A stretch of 63,172 nucleotides of DNA from Candidatus Rokuibacteriota bacterium (GTDB taxonomy: Bacteria > Methylomirabilota > Methylomirabilia > Rokubacteriales > CSP1-6), in assembly GCA_003220265.1 (NCBI GenBank), contig QHRW01000029.1, positions 26,314-89,485 of the forward strand, read 5' to 3'. A program made the translations under genes and the position numbers. Shown here piece after piece: positions 51,434 through 63,172 of this stretch (positions within the stretch are counted from its first letter, which is position 1; every line of letters begins with the position of its first letter). Below the pieces are notes generated by a model. The model made no database searches, was not told the origin of the DNA, and saw nothing but the letters and a program-made list of their open reading frames with translations.

Positions 51434-52945
51434 CTGGCGGCGGGGGACGTCAACGGCTTCCTCGGCCTCGCCCTCGACAACGTCACCGTTCTCGTCATCT
51501 TCTCGAGCGTCCTTGTCGGCGTCTTCGGCTTCCCGGCGGATCTCGTGCTCGGGCGCATGCTGCCCGGCACCGCGCTCGGCGTGCTGGTCGGCGACCTCGC
51601 GTACACGCTCATGGCGCTGCGCCTGGCGCGCCGCACGGGCCGCGAGGACGTCACCGCGATGCCGTTCGGCATCGACACGCCGACGATGTTCGCGATGGCC
51701 TTCGGCGTGCTCGGGCCGGTGAAGCTCGCCACCGGCGATGCAGTCCTGGCCTGGAAGGTCGGCATGGCGGTGACGCTGGCCATCGGCCTCGCCAAGTGCG
51801 TGCTCTCGTTCGCCGGCGACTGGGTGCGCCGCGTGGTGCCGCGCGCGGCGCTGCTCGGCTCCATCGCCGGCGTGGCCATCCTGTTGATCGCCTTCCTGCC
51901 GATGCTGAAGATCGTGCGCGACCCGCTGGTCGGTCTCGTCGCGCTGTTCGTGCTGCTGCTGGCGCTCCTGGGCGGCGTCCGCATGCCGCTCGGGCTGCCG
52001 GGCGCGCTGGCCGCGGCGCTGGCCGGCGTGGCGGTGTTCTGGCTGCGGGCCGCGCTCGGCGGCGCCGGCCACGCGCCACCCGCCGTGACCGCGGGGCTGG
52101 CGCTGGCGATCCCGTGGCCGACGCTGGCGTGGACCACGGCGCTGGAGCCGGCGCTGCCGTACCTCTCCATCGCGCTGCCCTTCGCGCTGCTGACGATCGT
52201 CGGCGGCATCGACAACACGGAAAGCGCGGTCGCCGCCGGCGACGAGTACCGCACGCGCGACATCCTGCTCGTGGAGTCGGTGGCCACCGTGCTCGCCGCG
52301 CTCTGCGGCGGCGTGATCCAGAACACGCCCTACATCGGCCATCCCGCCTACAAGGCGATGGGCGCGCGATCGGGCTACACGCTGGCCACGGGTCTCGTGA
52401 TCGGTGTCGGCGCCTCGCTGGGCGTGCTTGGGCTGCTCGTGGGGCTGCTGCCGGAGGCGGCGATCGCGCCGATCCTGGTCTTCATCGGGCTGGAGATCAC
52501 GGCCCAGGCGTTCCACGCCTCGCCCGACCGGCACGGTCCCGCCGTCGCGCTGACGTTCGTCCCCGTGGCGGCGGCCGTGGTGCTGATCGAGCTCGGCGGC
52601 CTGCTGCCCGCGCTCGGCAAGAGCCCGGCGGACCTCACCGGCGAGGCGGGGGCGACGTACCGGACGCTGCTCGTGCTCGGCAACGGCTTCATCCTCACCG
52701 CCGTGCTGTGGGGCTCGGCGCTCGTCTACATCATCGAGCGCCGGCCGGCCGCCGCCGCGGTCGTGCTGGTCCTCACCAGCCTGGCCACGCTGTGCGGGCT
52801 CGTGCACTCGCCGCTGCCGAACGGCGCCGTCTTCTGGCCGTGGTCGCCGGCGGCGCCACTCGGCGTGGCCGCGACGCTGGCGGGCGCCTACGGCGCCCTG
52901 GCCGGGCTCACGCTCCTGGCGGCGCGTCGCACGCGATCGCGTTAA
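51434..52945 (+). CDS. NCS2-type xanthine/uracil permease family protein (CTG start proposed)
   Basis: A 503-residue membrane protein with about 12-13 hydrophobic segments. The N-terminus GDVNGFLGLALDNVTVL matches the first helix of the family, followed by LGRMLPGTALGVLVGDLAY, EDVTAMPFGIDTPT and, centrally, GGIDNTESAVAAGDEYRTR and GVIQNTPYIGHPAYK. The only ATG/GTG start downstream (51545) would remove the first helix. After the in-frame stop at 51362, the only plausible initiator before it is CTG 51434. The substrate is probably a purine or related compound. Confidence 0.85.
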   Translation: MAAGDVNGFLGLALDNVTVLVIFSSVLVGVFGFPADLVLGRMLPGTALGVLVGDLAYTLMALRLARRTGREDVTAMPFGIDTPTMFAMAFGVLGPVKLATGDAVLAWKVGMAVTLAIGLAKCVLSFAGDWVRRVVPRAALLGSIAGVAILLIAFLPMLKIVRDPLVGLVALFVLLLALLGGVRMPLGLPGALAAALAGVAVFWLRAALGGAGHAPPAVTAGLALAIPWPTLAWTTALEPALPYLSIALPFALLTIVGGIDNTESAVAAGDEYRTRDILLVESVATVLAALCGGVIQNTPYIGHPAYKAMGARSGYTLATGLVIGVGASLGVLGLLVGLLPEAAIAPILVFIGLEITAQAFHASPDRHGPAVALTFVPVAAAVVLIELGGLLPALGKSPADLTGEAGATYRTLLVLGNGFILTAVLWGSALVYIIERRPAAAAVVLVLTSLATLCGLVHSPLPNGAVFWPWSPAAPLGVAATLAGAYGALAGLTLLAARRTRSR

Positions 52946-52948
52946 GAT
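52943..52948 (+). promoter_or_regulatory. -10-like element upstream of CBS gene
   Basis: TAAGAT overlaps the stop of the permease gene. Unlike the leaderless cases, a CAGGAGA ribosome binding site is present before the ATG at 52996, so the leader would be about 40 nt. Confidence 0.4.
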
Positions 52949-52995
52949 CGGGGGCGTCGGCCGAGGACAGGGGACCCACACCACAGGAGACTGCC

Positions 52996-53430
52996 ATGAA
53001 CATCGCCAGCATCCTCGCCACCAAAGGTGACAAGGTCGTCACGGTGCGCGCCGAGCAGTCCATCCGCGAGGCGCTCGGGCTGCTCGCCCAGCACAACATC
53101 GGCGCGCTCGTCGTCGTCGATGACGGCCGGCGCCCGACCGGCATCATCTCCGAGCGCGACATCGTTCGTACCGCCGTGAAGAACGAAGCGTTCTTCACCC
53201 TCCTGGTGAGCCAGCTCATGACGCGCAACCTCATCCTCGGCGCGCCCGGCGACGACCTCGGCGCCGTGGGCTCCACCATGGTCGAGCGCCGCATCCGCCA
53301 CCTGCCGGTGATCGACGGCGGCAAGCTGGTCGGCATCGTGACCATCGGCGACATCGTCAAGGCCCAGCGCGATCAGTTCCAGGGCGAGGTGGACACGCTG
53401 CAGACGATCGTCATGGAGCAGGGCCGCTGA
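52996..53430 (+). CDS. CBS-domain pair protein
   Basis: A 144-residue two-CBS protein. The first repeat ends PTGIISERDIVRTAV (about residue 55) and the second ends LVGIVTIGDIVKAQRDQF (about 125). It is similar in type to the CBS protein at 2000-2524. It probably binds AMP/ATP or SAM. A good ribosome binding site precedes the ATG. The stop TGA is overlapped by the CTG start of the reductase gene. Confidence 0.9.
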   Translation: MNIASILATKGDKVVTVRAEQSIREALGLLAQHNIGALVVVDDGRRPTGIISERDIVRTAVKNEAFFTLLVSQLMTRNLILGAPGDDLGAVGSTMVERRIRHLPVIDGGKLVGIVTIGDIVKAQRDQFQGEVDTLQTIVMEQGR

Positions 53431-54833
53431 GCGCAGCCGGCACCGCTGCGCAGCCGCTGCGGGTCGTCGTCGTCGGCGCCGGCCCGGCGGGCTTCTACGT
53501 TGCCGAGCATCTGCAGCGCCGCGACGACGTCGTCGTCGAGGTGGACATGCTCGATCGCCTGCCGACGCCGTACGGGCTCGTACGGGCGGGCGTGGCGCCC
53601 GACCACCAGAAGATCAAGGCCGTCACCGCGGCGTTCGACAAGACGGCCGCCCATCCGCGCTTCCGCTTCTTCGGCGGCGTCGAGCTCGGCAAGGACGTCA
53701 CCGTGGCCGAGCTGCGCGGCCACTATCACCAGATCGTCTACACGACGGGCGCCCAGACCGACCGCCGCATGGGCATCCCCGGTGAGGACCTGCCGGGCAG
53801 CCATCCGGCCACGGAGTTCGTCGCCTGGTACAACGGCCATCCGGACTATCGCGACTGCCAGTTCGATCTGTCGCAGGAGCGCGTGGCCGTCGTGGGCGTC
53901 GGCAACGTGGCGGTGGACGTGGCCCGTATTCTGTCGCGCACGCCGGAAGAGCTGGAGAAGACCGACATCGCCGATCACGCGCTCGAGGCGCTGCGGCAGA
54001 GCCGGGTGAAGGAGGTCTATCTGCTCGGCCGGCGCGGCGCCGCGCAGGCGGCCTTCACCAATCCCGAGGTCAAGGAGCTCGGCGAGCTCGAGGGCGCCGA
54101 CGTGGCGGTGATTGCCGAGGAGGTCGAGCTCGACCAGCTCAGTCGCGAGAGCCTCGAGAAGACGGGCGACCGCGCGGGATTCAAGAAGGTCGAGATCCTG
54201 CAGGAGTACGCGCGCCGTGCGCCGGCCGGCAAGCCGCGGCGGCTCGTGCTGCGCTTCCTCGTCTCGCCGGTGGCGCTCACGGCCAACGGGGCCGGCGCGG
54301 TCGGCGGCCTGCGCCTGGTCCACAACCGGCTCGTGGCCTCGGCCACCGGCACCATCCAGGCCCAGGCCACCGAGCGCTTCGAGGATCTGTCCGTGGGCCT
54401 CGCGTTCCGCTCCGTCGGCTATCGCGGCGTGCCGCTGCCCGGCGTGCCGTTCGACGAGAAGTGGGGCGTCATCCTCAACCAGAAGGGCCGCGTGCTCGAT
54501 CCGGACAGCAAGCAGCCGCAGCTCGGCGAGTACACGGCGGGCTGGATCAAGCGCGGGCCGAGCGGCGTCATCGGCACCAACAAGCCGGACGCGGCCGAGA
54601 CCGTCGTCGCGATGCTCGAGGACGCTGCGGCCGGCCGCGTGCTGACGCCCACCGAGCCCGATCGCGCGGCCGCCGAGCGGCTGCTGCGACAGCGCCAGCC
54701 GCGCCTCGTGACGTACGCCGAGTGGCTGCGATTGAACGCGCTGGAGATCGAGCGCGGACGACCGCGCGGACGGCCGCGCGTGAAGTTCACACGGGTGGAC
54801 GAGATGCTCGCCGCGCTCGGGAACCGCGGCTGA
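53427..54833 (+). CDS. fprA: FprA-type ferredoxin-NADP reductase (CTG start)
   Basis: A 468-residue adrenodoxin-reductase-like flavoprotein. The FAD motif VVVVGAGPAGFYVAEHL (residues 12-28) lies upstream of every ATG/GTG in frame, so the start must be CTG 53427, in a CTGA overlap with the CBS stop, or CTG 53457. Next come LPTPYGLVRAGVAPDHQ, VVGVGNVAVDVARIL (NADP motif, about 155) and SVGYRG near 330. It moves electrons between NADP(H) and ferredoxin and could serve KorAB or other ferredoxin enzymes. Confidence 0.9.
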   Translation: MSAAGTAAQPLRVVVVGAGPAGFYVAEHLQRRDDVVVEVDMLDRLPTPYGLVRAGVAPDHQKIKAVTAAFDKTAAHPRFRFFGGVELGKDVTVAELRGHYHQIVYTTGAQTDRRMGIPGEDLPGSHPATEFVAWYNGHPDYRDCQFDLSQERVAVVGVGNVAVDVARILSRTPEELEKTDIADHALEALRQSRVKEVYLLGRRGAAQAAFTNPEVKELGELEGADVAVIAEEVELDQLSRESLEKTGDRAGFKKVEILQEYARRAPAGKPRRLVLRFLVSPVALTANGAGAVGGLRLVHNRLVASATGTIQAQATERFEDLSVGLAFRSVGYRGVPLPGVPFDEKWGVILNQKGRVLDPDSKQPQLGEYTAGWIKRGPSGVIGTNKPDAAETVVAMLEDAAAGRVLTPTEPDRAAAERLLRQRQPRLVTYAEWLRLNALEIERGRPRGRPRVKFTRVDEMLAALGNRG

Positions 54834-54879
54834 GCGTCGCGCGATTCTCCTGATGAGGTGTCGCGCGGGGAATAAGCGC

Positions 54880-54907
54880 TTGACCCTGTCCGTCGGAAGT
54901 GTAGAAA
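54880..54907 (+). promoter_or_regulatory. sigma70-type promoter of the cytochrome c gene
   Basis: TTGACC (54880-54885), 16-bp spacer, TAGAAA (54902-54907). A leader of about 40 nt ends with an AGAGGAGG ribosome binding site before ATG 54955. Confidence 0.6.
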
Positions 54908-54954
54908 TGGGCACGTTCTGTGAACCGCATCACGACATCCACAGAGGAGGCGCC

Positions 54955-55377
54955 ATGAAGGCGTGTCGCAGGTCGCTCACCGTCGTCGCCGCCGCTGCCG
55001 CGCTCGTCGCGGGCGCCGGCACGATGGCCGCGTGGGCCCAGGGCGAGTGGAAGGCCCCAGCAGATCAGAAGAACGTGAAGAACCCGCTGGCGGACAAGAA
55101 GGCCGACAAGGCCTTGCTGGGCGAGGGCAAGAAGATCGCGGAGACCAACTGCGTCACCTGCCACGGTCCCGAGGGCAAGGGCAACGGTCCGGCGGCCGCC
55201 GCGCTGCCGCCGCCCAAGCCGGCCGACTGGACGTCGGCGAAGGTCGCCTCCGAGACGGACGGCGAGATCTTCTGGAAGATCAGCAACGGTCGCGGCGCCA
55301 TGCCGCCCTGGAAGCATCTGCCCGACAACCAGCGCTGGCAGCTCGTCAACTACATCCGGTCGCTGCAGAAGAAGTAA
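54955..55377 (+). CDS. Periplasmic monohaem cytochrome c
   Basis: A 140-residue exported cytochrome. The signal peptide (SLTVVAAAAALVAGAGTMAAWA) is cleaved near residue 24. Haem attachment is CVTCH near residue 64, and the likely distal Met is in GAMPPW near residue 110. The C-terminal helix WQLVNYIRSLQKK is typical of class I cytochromes. It carries electrons in the periplasm; the partner is unknown. A strong ribosome binding site supports ATG 54955 over an upstream in-frame ATG. A terminator follows. Confidence 0.92.
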   Translation: MKACRRSLTVVAAAAALVAGAGTMAAWAQGEWKAPADQKNVKNPLADKKADKALLGEGKKIAETNCVTCHGPEGKGNGPAAAALPPPKPADWTSAKVASETDGEIFWKISNGRGAMPPWKHLPDNQRWQLVNYIRSLQKK

Positions 55378-55393
55378 GCCGCCACTCCACGCG

Positions 55394-55420
55394 ACGCCCC
55401 GCCGGAAGCCGGCGGGGCGT
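55394..55420 (+). terminator. Rho-independent terminator after cytochrome c
   Basis: A perfect 12-bp stem (ACGCCCCGCCGG at 55394-55405, CCGGCGGGGCGT at 55409-55420) with loop AAG is followed by TCGTCTCT. Confidence 0.75.
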
Positions 55421-55441
55421 TCGTCTCTACGACTCACGCCG

Positions 55442-56371
55442 GTGCGCCTCGCCACCATCGACCTCGGCAGCAACACGGTGCGCCTGCTCGTCGCCGACGT
55501 GGTCGGCGCCGGCCGCTGGCACGTGGTCGAGGCCGACCAGCGCGTGACACGGCTGGGCGAAGGGCTGGCCGCGAGCGGCCGGCTCGGCGAGGCGCCGGCC
55601 GCGCGCACCGCCGCCACGGTCGCGGAGTACGCGGCGCGCGCGCGGCGCGCGGGCGCCGAACGCGTGGCGATCGTGGCCACGAGCGCCGTGCGCGAGGCCG
55701 CCAACGGCGCGGACTTCGTGGCGGCGCTCGAGCGCGCCACCGGCGAGACGGTCACGGTCGTCAGCGGCGAGCGGGAAGCCGCGCTCACGCTGGCCGGTGT
55801 CCTCGGCGGCATCGGTGAGGCGCCGCACGCCGAGGGCGACACGCTCGTCTTCGACATCGGCGGTGGCAGCACCGAGTACGTCCTCGCGCGCGGCGCCACC
55901 GCCGTCGCCGCGATCAGCCTGCGCCTCGGCGTCGTGGATCTCACCGAGCGCCACCCGTTTCCGGGGCCTGTCGAGCCCGCGCGCTTTCGCGCGCTGCACG
56001 AGGAGGTGGCCTCGCGGCTGGCCTCGGAGCTGCCGGCGCCCATCCGGACGGCGCGCGTGGGGCGACTGATCGGCACCGCGGGCACGGCGACCACGCTGGC
56101 CGCGCTCGACCTCGGCCTTCGGGCCTACGACGCCGTGCGCGTGCAGGGGCACGTGCTGACCCGGCGTGCGGTCGACACGCTGCTCGCCCGCCTGGGCGCG
56201 CTGACCGTGGGCGAGCGCGCGGCGCTGCCGTGCCTGGAGGCCGGGCGCGCCGACCTCATCGTCCCCGGCACGGCCATCGTCGTGGCCACCATGGACCTGG
56301 TCGGCGCCGAGCGGCTCGTGGTGAGCGACTGGGGGCTGCGCGAGGGGATCTTGATGTCGCTCGCCTCGTGA
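55442..56371 (+). CDS. ppx: Ppx/GppA phosphatase family protein
   Basis: A 309-residue actin-fold exopolyphosphatase/pppGpp phosphatase domain. Phosphate 1 motif is TIDLGSNTVRLLVADV (residues 4-19), followed by IVATSAVREAANG near 78, FDIGGGSTEYVLARG near 138 and GTAGTATTLAALDL near 205. It lacks the C-terminal HD domain of full-length Ppx, as in short family members. GTG start 65 nt after the cytochrome gene. Confidence 0.9.
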   Translation: MRLATIDLGSNTVRLLVADVVGAGRWHVVEADQRVTRLGEGLAASGRLGEAPAARTAATVAEYAARARRAGAERVAIVATSAVREAANGADFVAALERATGETVTVVSGEREAALTLAGVLGGIGEAPHAEGDTLVFDIGGGSTEYVLARGATAVAAISLRLGVVDLTERHPFPGPVEPARFRALHEEVASRLASELPAPIRTARVGRLIGTAGTATTLAALDLGLRAYDAVRVQGHVLTRRAVDTLLARLGALTVGERAALPCLEAGRADLIVPGTAIVVATMDLVGAERLVVSDWGLREGILMSLAS

Positions 56372-56420
56372 GGGCCGCGCCGGGTCGGTCCAAGCGCGCG
56401 TTCTTCCTCGTAAATCCGTG

Positions 56421-56439
56421 CGCGGGGCTGAACCCCGCG
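56421..56439 (+). terminator. Hairpin after ppx
   Basis: CGCGGGG (56421-56427) and CCCCGCG (56433-56439) around CTGAA, followed by ATTTG. A short stem with few T residues; possible terminator of the ppx transcript immediately before the HNH promoter. Confidence 0.45.
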
Positions 56440-56441
56440 AT

Positions 56442-56470
56442 TTGACAGGCGAAGCGCCGCCGTCTATTCT
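56442..56470 (+). promoter_or_regulatory. Near-consensus sigma70 promoter of the HNH gene
   Basis: TTGACA (56442-56447), 17 bp, TATTCT (56465-56470). This is the best promoter match in the window. The ATG is only 11 nt downstream of the -10, so the leader would be about 5 nt and carries no Shine-Dalgarno. It supports the idea that short-leader transcripts are normal here. Confidence 0.75.
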
Positions 56471-56481
56471 AGATCGTCAAG

Positions 56482-57012
56482 ATGGATGAGATTGCAGTAC
56501 TCGTGCTGAACGCGACGTACGAGCCGCTGCATTTCACCAACGCCCGCCGGGCCGTGACGCTCCTGCTGGCGGGCAAGGCGGAGGCGGTCGAGGCCTCGCC
56601 CCGGGTGATCCGCTCGCCATCCAGGGTCTTTTCGCTCCCCGCGGTGATCCGGCTGGCCGTCTTCATCCGCAAGCCGTTCCTCGACCGGGTGGCCTTCAAC
56701 AAGAAGAACATCCTGCGGCGCGACGGCTACACGTGCCAGTACTGCAACCGGCGGGGCGAGCGGCTGACGGTGGACCACGTGCTGCCCCGCTCGCGCGGGG
56801 GCGAGACGAGCTGGACCAACGTGGTGGCGGCCTGCCTGCGCTGCAACCTCAAGAAGGGCAACCGGCTGCTCGACGAGTCGGGGATGCGACTGCTGCGCGA
56901 GCCCGTGCATCCCAAGTTCGTGTTCTCGACGCACATGCTGAGGCACCCGCACGCGCACTCGCTGCTGGACTCGTGGCGGAAGTACCTCGTCGCGGTCCCC
57001 ACGCTGTCCTGA
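56482..57012 (+). CDS. HNH endonuclease
   Basis: A 176-residue HNH nuclease of the type found next to housekeeping genes. The N-terminal part (VLNATYEPLHFTNARRAV) precedes the HNH core near residues 82-130: YTCQYCNRRGERLTVDHVLP, then SRGGETSWTNVVAACLRCNLKKGN. The two CxxC pairs bind zinc and the His/Asn residues form the active site. Its target is unknown. uvrB follows after 27 nt, hinting at a repair or genome-maintenance role. Confidence 0.9.
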   Translation: MDEIAVLVLNATYEPLHFTNARRAVTLLLAGKAEAVEASPRVIRSPSRVFSLPAVIRLAVFIRKPFLDRVAFNKKNILRRDGYTCQYCNRRGERLTVDHVLPRSRGGETSWTNVVAACLRCNLKKGNRLLDESGMRLLREPVHPKFVFSTHMLRHPHAHSLLDSWRKYLVAVPTLS

Positions 57013-57039
57013 CGGCCCGGTCGCAGGCACACTGAGCTG

Positions 57040-59015
<1,976 letters not shown>

Positions 59016-59019
<4 letters not shown>

Positions 59020-60887
59020 GCGAGCAAAAACTCGAAGAAAAGCTTTCGCGGCTGCCGGACCGGCCCGGCGTCTACCTCTACAAGGACGCCAAGGCGCAGG
59101 TGATCTACGTCGGCAAGGCGGCCTCGCTGCGACCCCGCGTGCGCTCGTATTTCCAGGAGTCCCGGCCGCACGACGCCAAGACCGACTCCATGGTGCGCCA
59201 GATCGCCGACCTCGAGTACATCGTGACCGACAACGAGCTGGAAGCGCTGATGCTGGAGGCGAACCTGGTGCGCAAGCACCGGCCGCGCTACAACATCATC
59301 CTCCGCGACGACAAGCACTACCCGTTCCTCAAGCTGACGACCAACGAGGACTTCCCGCGCCTGCTCGTCGCGCGGCGCGTGCAGAACGACGGCGCCACGT
59401 ACTACGGCCCCTTCTACCCGGCCACGGCCATGCGCGAGACGCTGCGCCTGACGCGCCAGCTCTTCCCGCTGCGCACGTGCTCGATCACGATCGACGGCCG
59501 GCTGGAGCGCCCGTGCATCCAGTACGCGATCCACCGCTGCAACGCGCCGTGCACGGGGTGGGAGACGCGCGAGGGCTACGCCGGCACCGTCAAGGACGTG
59601 GCCCACTTCCTCGAGGGCAAGAACGAGGACCTGCTGCGGCGCCTCACCGAGGAGATGGAGCGGGCGGCCGGCGAGGAGAAGTTCGAGCGCGCCGCCGTGC
59701 TGCGCGACCAGATCCAGTCGCTCAAGAAGGTGCTGGAGCGCCAGAAGATCATCTCGACGGAGGAGATCGACCAGGACGTGCTCGGCGTCGTGCGCCAGGG
59801 GGCGGATGCCTGCGTGGAGCTCTTCTTCGTGCGCAAGGGGCGGCTCGTCGGCCAGGAGGCGTTCTTCTTCGACAAGGTGGCGGGCTGGAGCGACGGCGAG
59901 ATCCTCTCGGCCTTCATCAGCCAGTTCTACGGCAAGGCCGTGATCCCGGCGCCCGAGATCCTGGTCTCCGAGGACATTCCCGACGCCGCCCTCGTCACCG
60001 AGTGGCTCTCCGGCCTGGCCGGCCGCCGCGTCCAGGTGCAGGCGCCCCAGCGCGGCGGGCGGCGCGAGTACGTCGCCATGGCCGAGTCCAACGCGGCCAT
60101 CGCGCTGCAGAACCATCTGCTCTCGCGCGACGATCGCCAGCAGTACGTGCTGGAGGAGCTGCGGCGCGCGCTGAATCTGCCGGGCGCACCCAACCGGATC
60201 GAGGGCTACGACATCTCCAACATCCAGGGCACCGAGCAGGTCGGCTCGATGGTGGTGTGGGAGAACGGCGACATGAAGAAGGACGACTACAAGCGCTTCC
60301 GCATCCGCACCGTGGCCGGCGCCGACGACTTCGCCTCGCTGCGCGAGGTGCTGAGTCGTCGTTTCGGGCGCGCCCTGGAGCAGGGAACCGCGCTGCCCGA
60401 TCTCGTCCTCATCGACGGCGGGCGCGGCCAGCTCAACGTCGGCCTCTCGGTGCTGCAGGAGCTCGGCCTCGACTGGATTCCCGTCGCCTCGCTGGCCAAG
60501 CAGCAGGAGGAGGTGTACGTCGGCGAGAGCCTGCAGCCGCTGGCGCTCGATCCCACCTCGCCCGCGCTGCATACGCTGCAGCGAATCCGCGACGAGGCGC
60601 ACCGCTTCGCGATCACCTACCACAAGAAGCTGCGCAGCCGGCGAACGATCCAGTCGGTGCTCGACGCCATTCCGGGCGTGGGGCCGACGATCCGCACGAG
60701 CCTGCTCAAGACGCTGGGCTCGGCGCGCCGCGTACGCGACGCCTCCGTGGCCGAGCTGGCGTCGGTGCCCAAGGTGACGCCGAAGCTCGCGCAGCGCATC
60801 CACGAGCACTTTCATCCGCCGGCAGGGAGCTCGCCGGCGCCGGACGCCGAGACGGCGGGGGAACCCGTGCGGCCGATAGGCGGTTAA
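59016..60887 (+). CDS. uvrC: Excinuclease ABC subunit C
   Basis: A 623-residue UvrC. The N-terminal GIY-YIG nuclease is [18 protein letters not shown] (about 14-31), followed by a Cys-rich region ([17 protein letters not shown] near 165-185), a UVR motif near 200-240, the RNase H-like nuclease ([21 protein letters not shown] near 392) and tandem HhH near 550-595. It makes the 3' and 5' incisions. The ATG overlaps the uvrB stop. Confidence 0.97.
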
Positions 60888-60945
60888 GGGACCAAGCGCC
60901 GAACCTTGCCGGAACAGCCTGGCGCGCAAAGGTGGTGACGACAGA

Positions 60946-61197
60946 ATGAAGAAGGCGATGGTGGCAATGGCGGTGGTGGTGAGCCTGGCGTTCACGGGCG
61001 CGGCGATGGCCAACTCCTGCCCGAAGATCATCAAGGAGGGCCGCGACGCGGCCGCCAAGATGAAGGCCGACGACCCGAAGGTGAAGGGTGCGGTCGCGAA
61101 GCTGGATCAGGCGCAGAAGCTGCACGACGACGGCAACCACAAGGAGTCGATGGCGAAGGCCAACGAGGCCCTGGCGGACCTCGGCGTCAAGAAGTAG
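60946..61197 (+). CDS. Small exported helical protein
   Basis: An 83-residue protein. The signal peptide MKKAMVAMAVVVSLAFTGAAMA is followed by a 61-residue mature domain with one Cys (SCPKIIKEG) and TPR-like helices (KLDQAQKLHDDGNHKESMAK). It is of the kind seen as small periplasmic metal- or stress-related proteins, but I cannot name a family. It lies between uvrC (58-nt gap) and leuS. Confidence 0.65.
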   Translation: MKKAMVAMAVVVSLAFTGAAMANSCPKIIKEGRDAAAKMKADDPKVKGAVAKLDQAQKLHDDGNHKESMAKANEALADLGVKK

Positions 61198-61243
61198 GGG
61201 CGTGGCGGCGGGGGCGGCCGCGTCGGCGCCCTCGCCGCGTTCC

Positions 61244-61273
61244 TTGCCTGCCTTGCGTAAGTCTGGTTAGAAT
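61244..61273 (+). promoter_or_regulatory. sigma70-type promoter of leuS
   Basis: TTGCCT (61244-61249), 18-bp spacer, TAGAAT (61268-61273). The ATG at 61285 is 11 nt after the -10, so the leader would be about 5 nt, without a Shine-Dalgarno. Confidence 0.6.
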
Positions 61274-61284
61274 CGGCGCTAATC

Positions 61285-63172
<1,888 letters not shown>

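Overview
The window is a very GC-rich (about 70% by eye), gene-dense bacterial chromosome segment with about 58 protein genes, no rRNA, no tRNA that I could recognise, no insertion sequence and no CRISPR array. Gene content (2-oxoacid:ferredoxin oxidoreductase, glycolate and lactate oxidation iron-sulfur proteins, F420/LLM-type oxidoreductases, B12-dependent ribonucleotide reductase, PCYCGC protein) and GC suggest an uncultured soil or sediment lineage such as Candidatus Rokubacteria / Methylomirabilota. That assignment is inference.

Layout. 1-2.5 kb: 5' part of gltB (minus), a divergent LysR regulator and a CBS protein. 2.5-5.6 kb: korAB behind a clear sigma70-type promoter. 5.9-14.6 kb: a long, tightly overlapping operon with glycolate oxidase (glcDEF), a cupin, lactate utilisation (lutABC), a DUF2203 protein, a selenocysteine ArsC/Spx-like protein and a HAD hydrolase. 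14.7-18.6 kb: trxB, an unknown CxxC protein, an MBL hydrolase, then a methyltransferase and aspartate dehydrogenase on the minus strand. 18.6-23.6 kb: a TIGR02757 protein, rmuC and a sugar-type ABC importer lacking its ATPase. 23.7-27.4 kb: GroES-like protein, M20 peptidase, MEMO protein, DUF1285 protein and a selenocysteine PCYCGC protein. 27.5-34.3 kb: suhB, corA, panE, a heterodimeric ABC exporter and an alkyltransferase-like protein. 34.3-40.5 kb: a frameshifted LLM gene, an SDR, a UPF0282-like MBL protein, a selenocysteine peroxiredoxin, an EamA exporter, an SRPBCC protein, nfo and nth. 40.5-48.2 kb: a TPR protein, an LLM protein and a macAB-tolC efflux operon. 48.6-63.2 kb: nrdJ with NrdR-like boxes, an NCS2 permease, a CBS protein, a ferredoxin-NADP reductase, cytochrome c, Ppx/GppA, an HNH nuclease, uvrB, uvrC and the 5' part of leuS.

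The main result is three genes that ordinary gene calling breaks at an in-frame UGA. In each, the UGA falls exactly on the first residue of a redox CxxC (UTSC, UGLC, USTC). Two of the three are followed, 14-15 nt downstream, by a perfect hairpin with GU in its loop, as expected of a bacterial SECIS element. No selA, selB, selC or selD is in the window.

Three further patterns recur. (1) Several genes make sense only if they start at CTG, three of them in CTGA stop/start overlaps. (2) Many genes have a -10-like hexamer only 6-11 nt before the start codon and no Shine-Dalgarno, which suggests leaderless or nearly leaderless mRNAs. (3) A dispersed 68-bp two-hairpin repeat lies just upstream of start codons or between convergent genes, and a related palindrome is embedded in frame in gltB.
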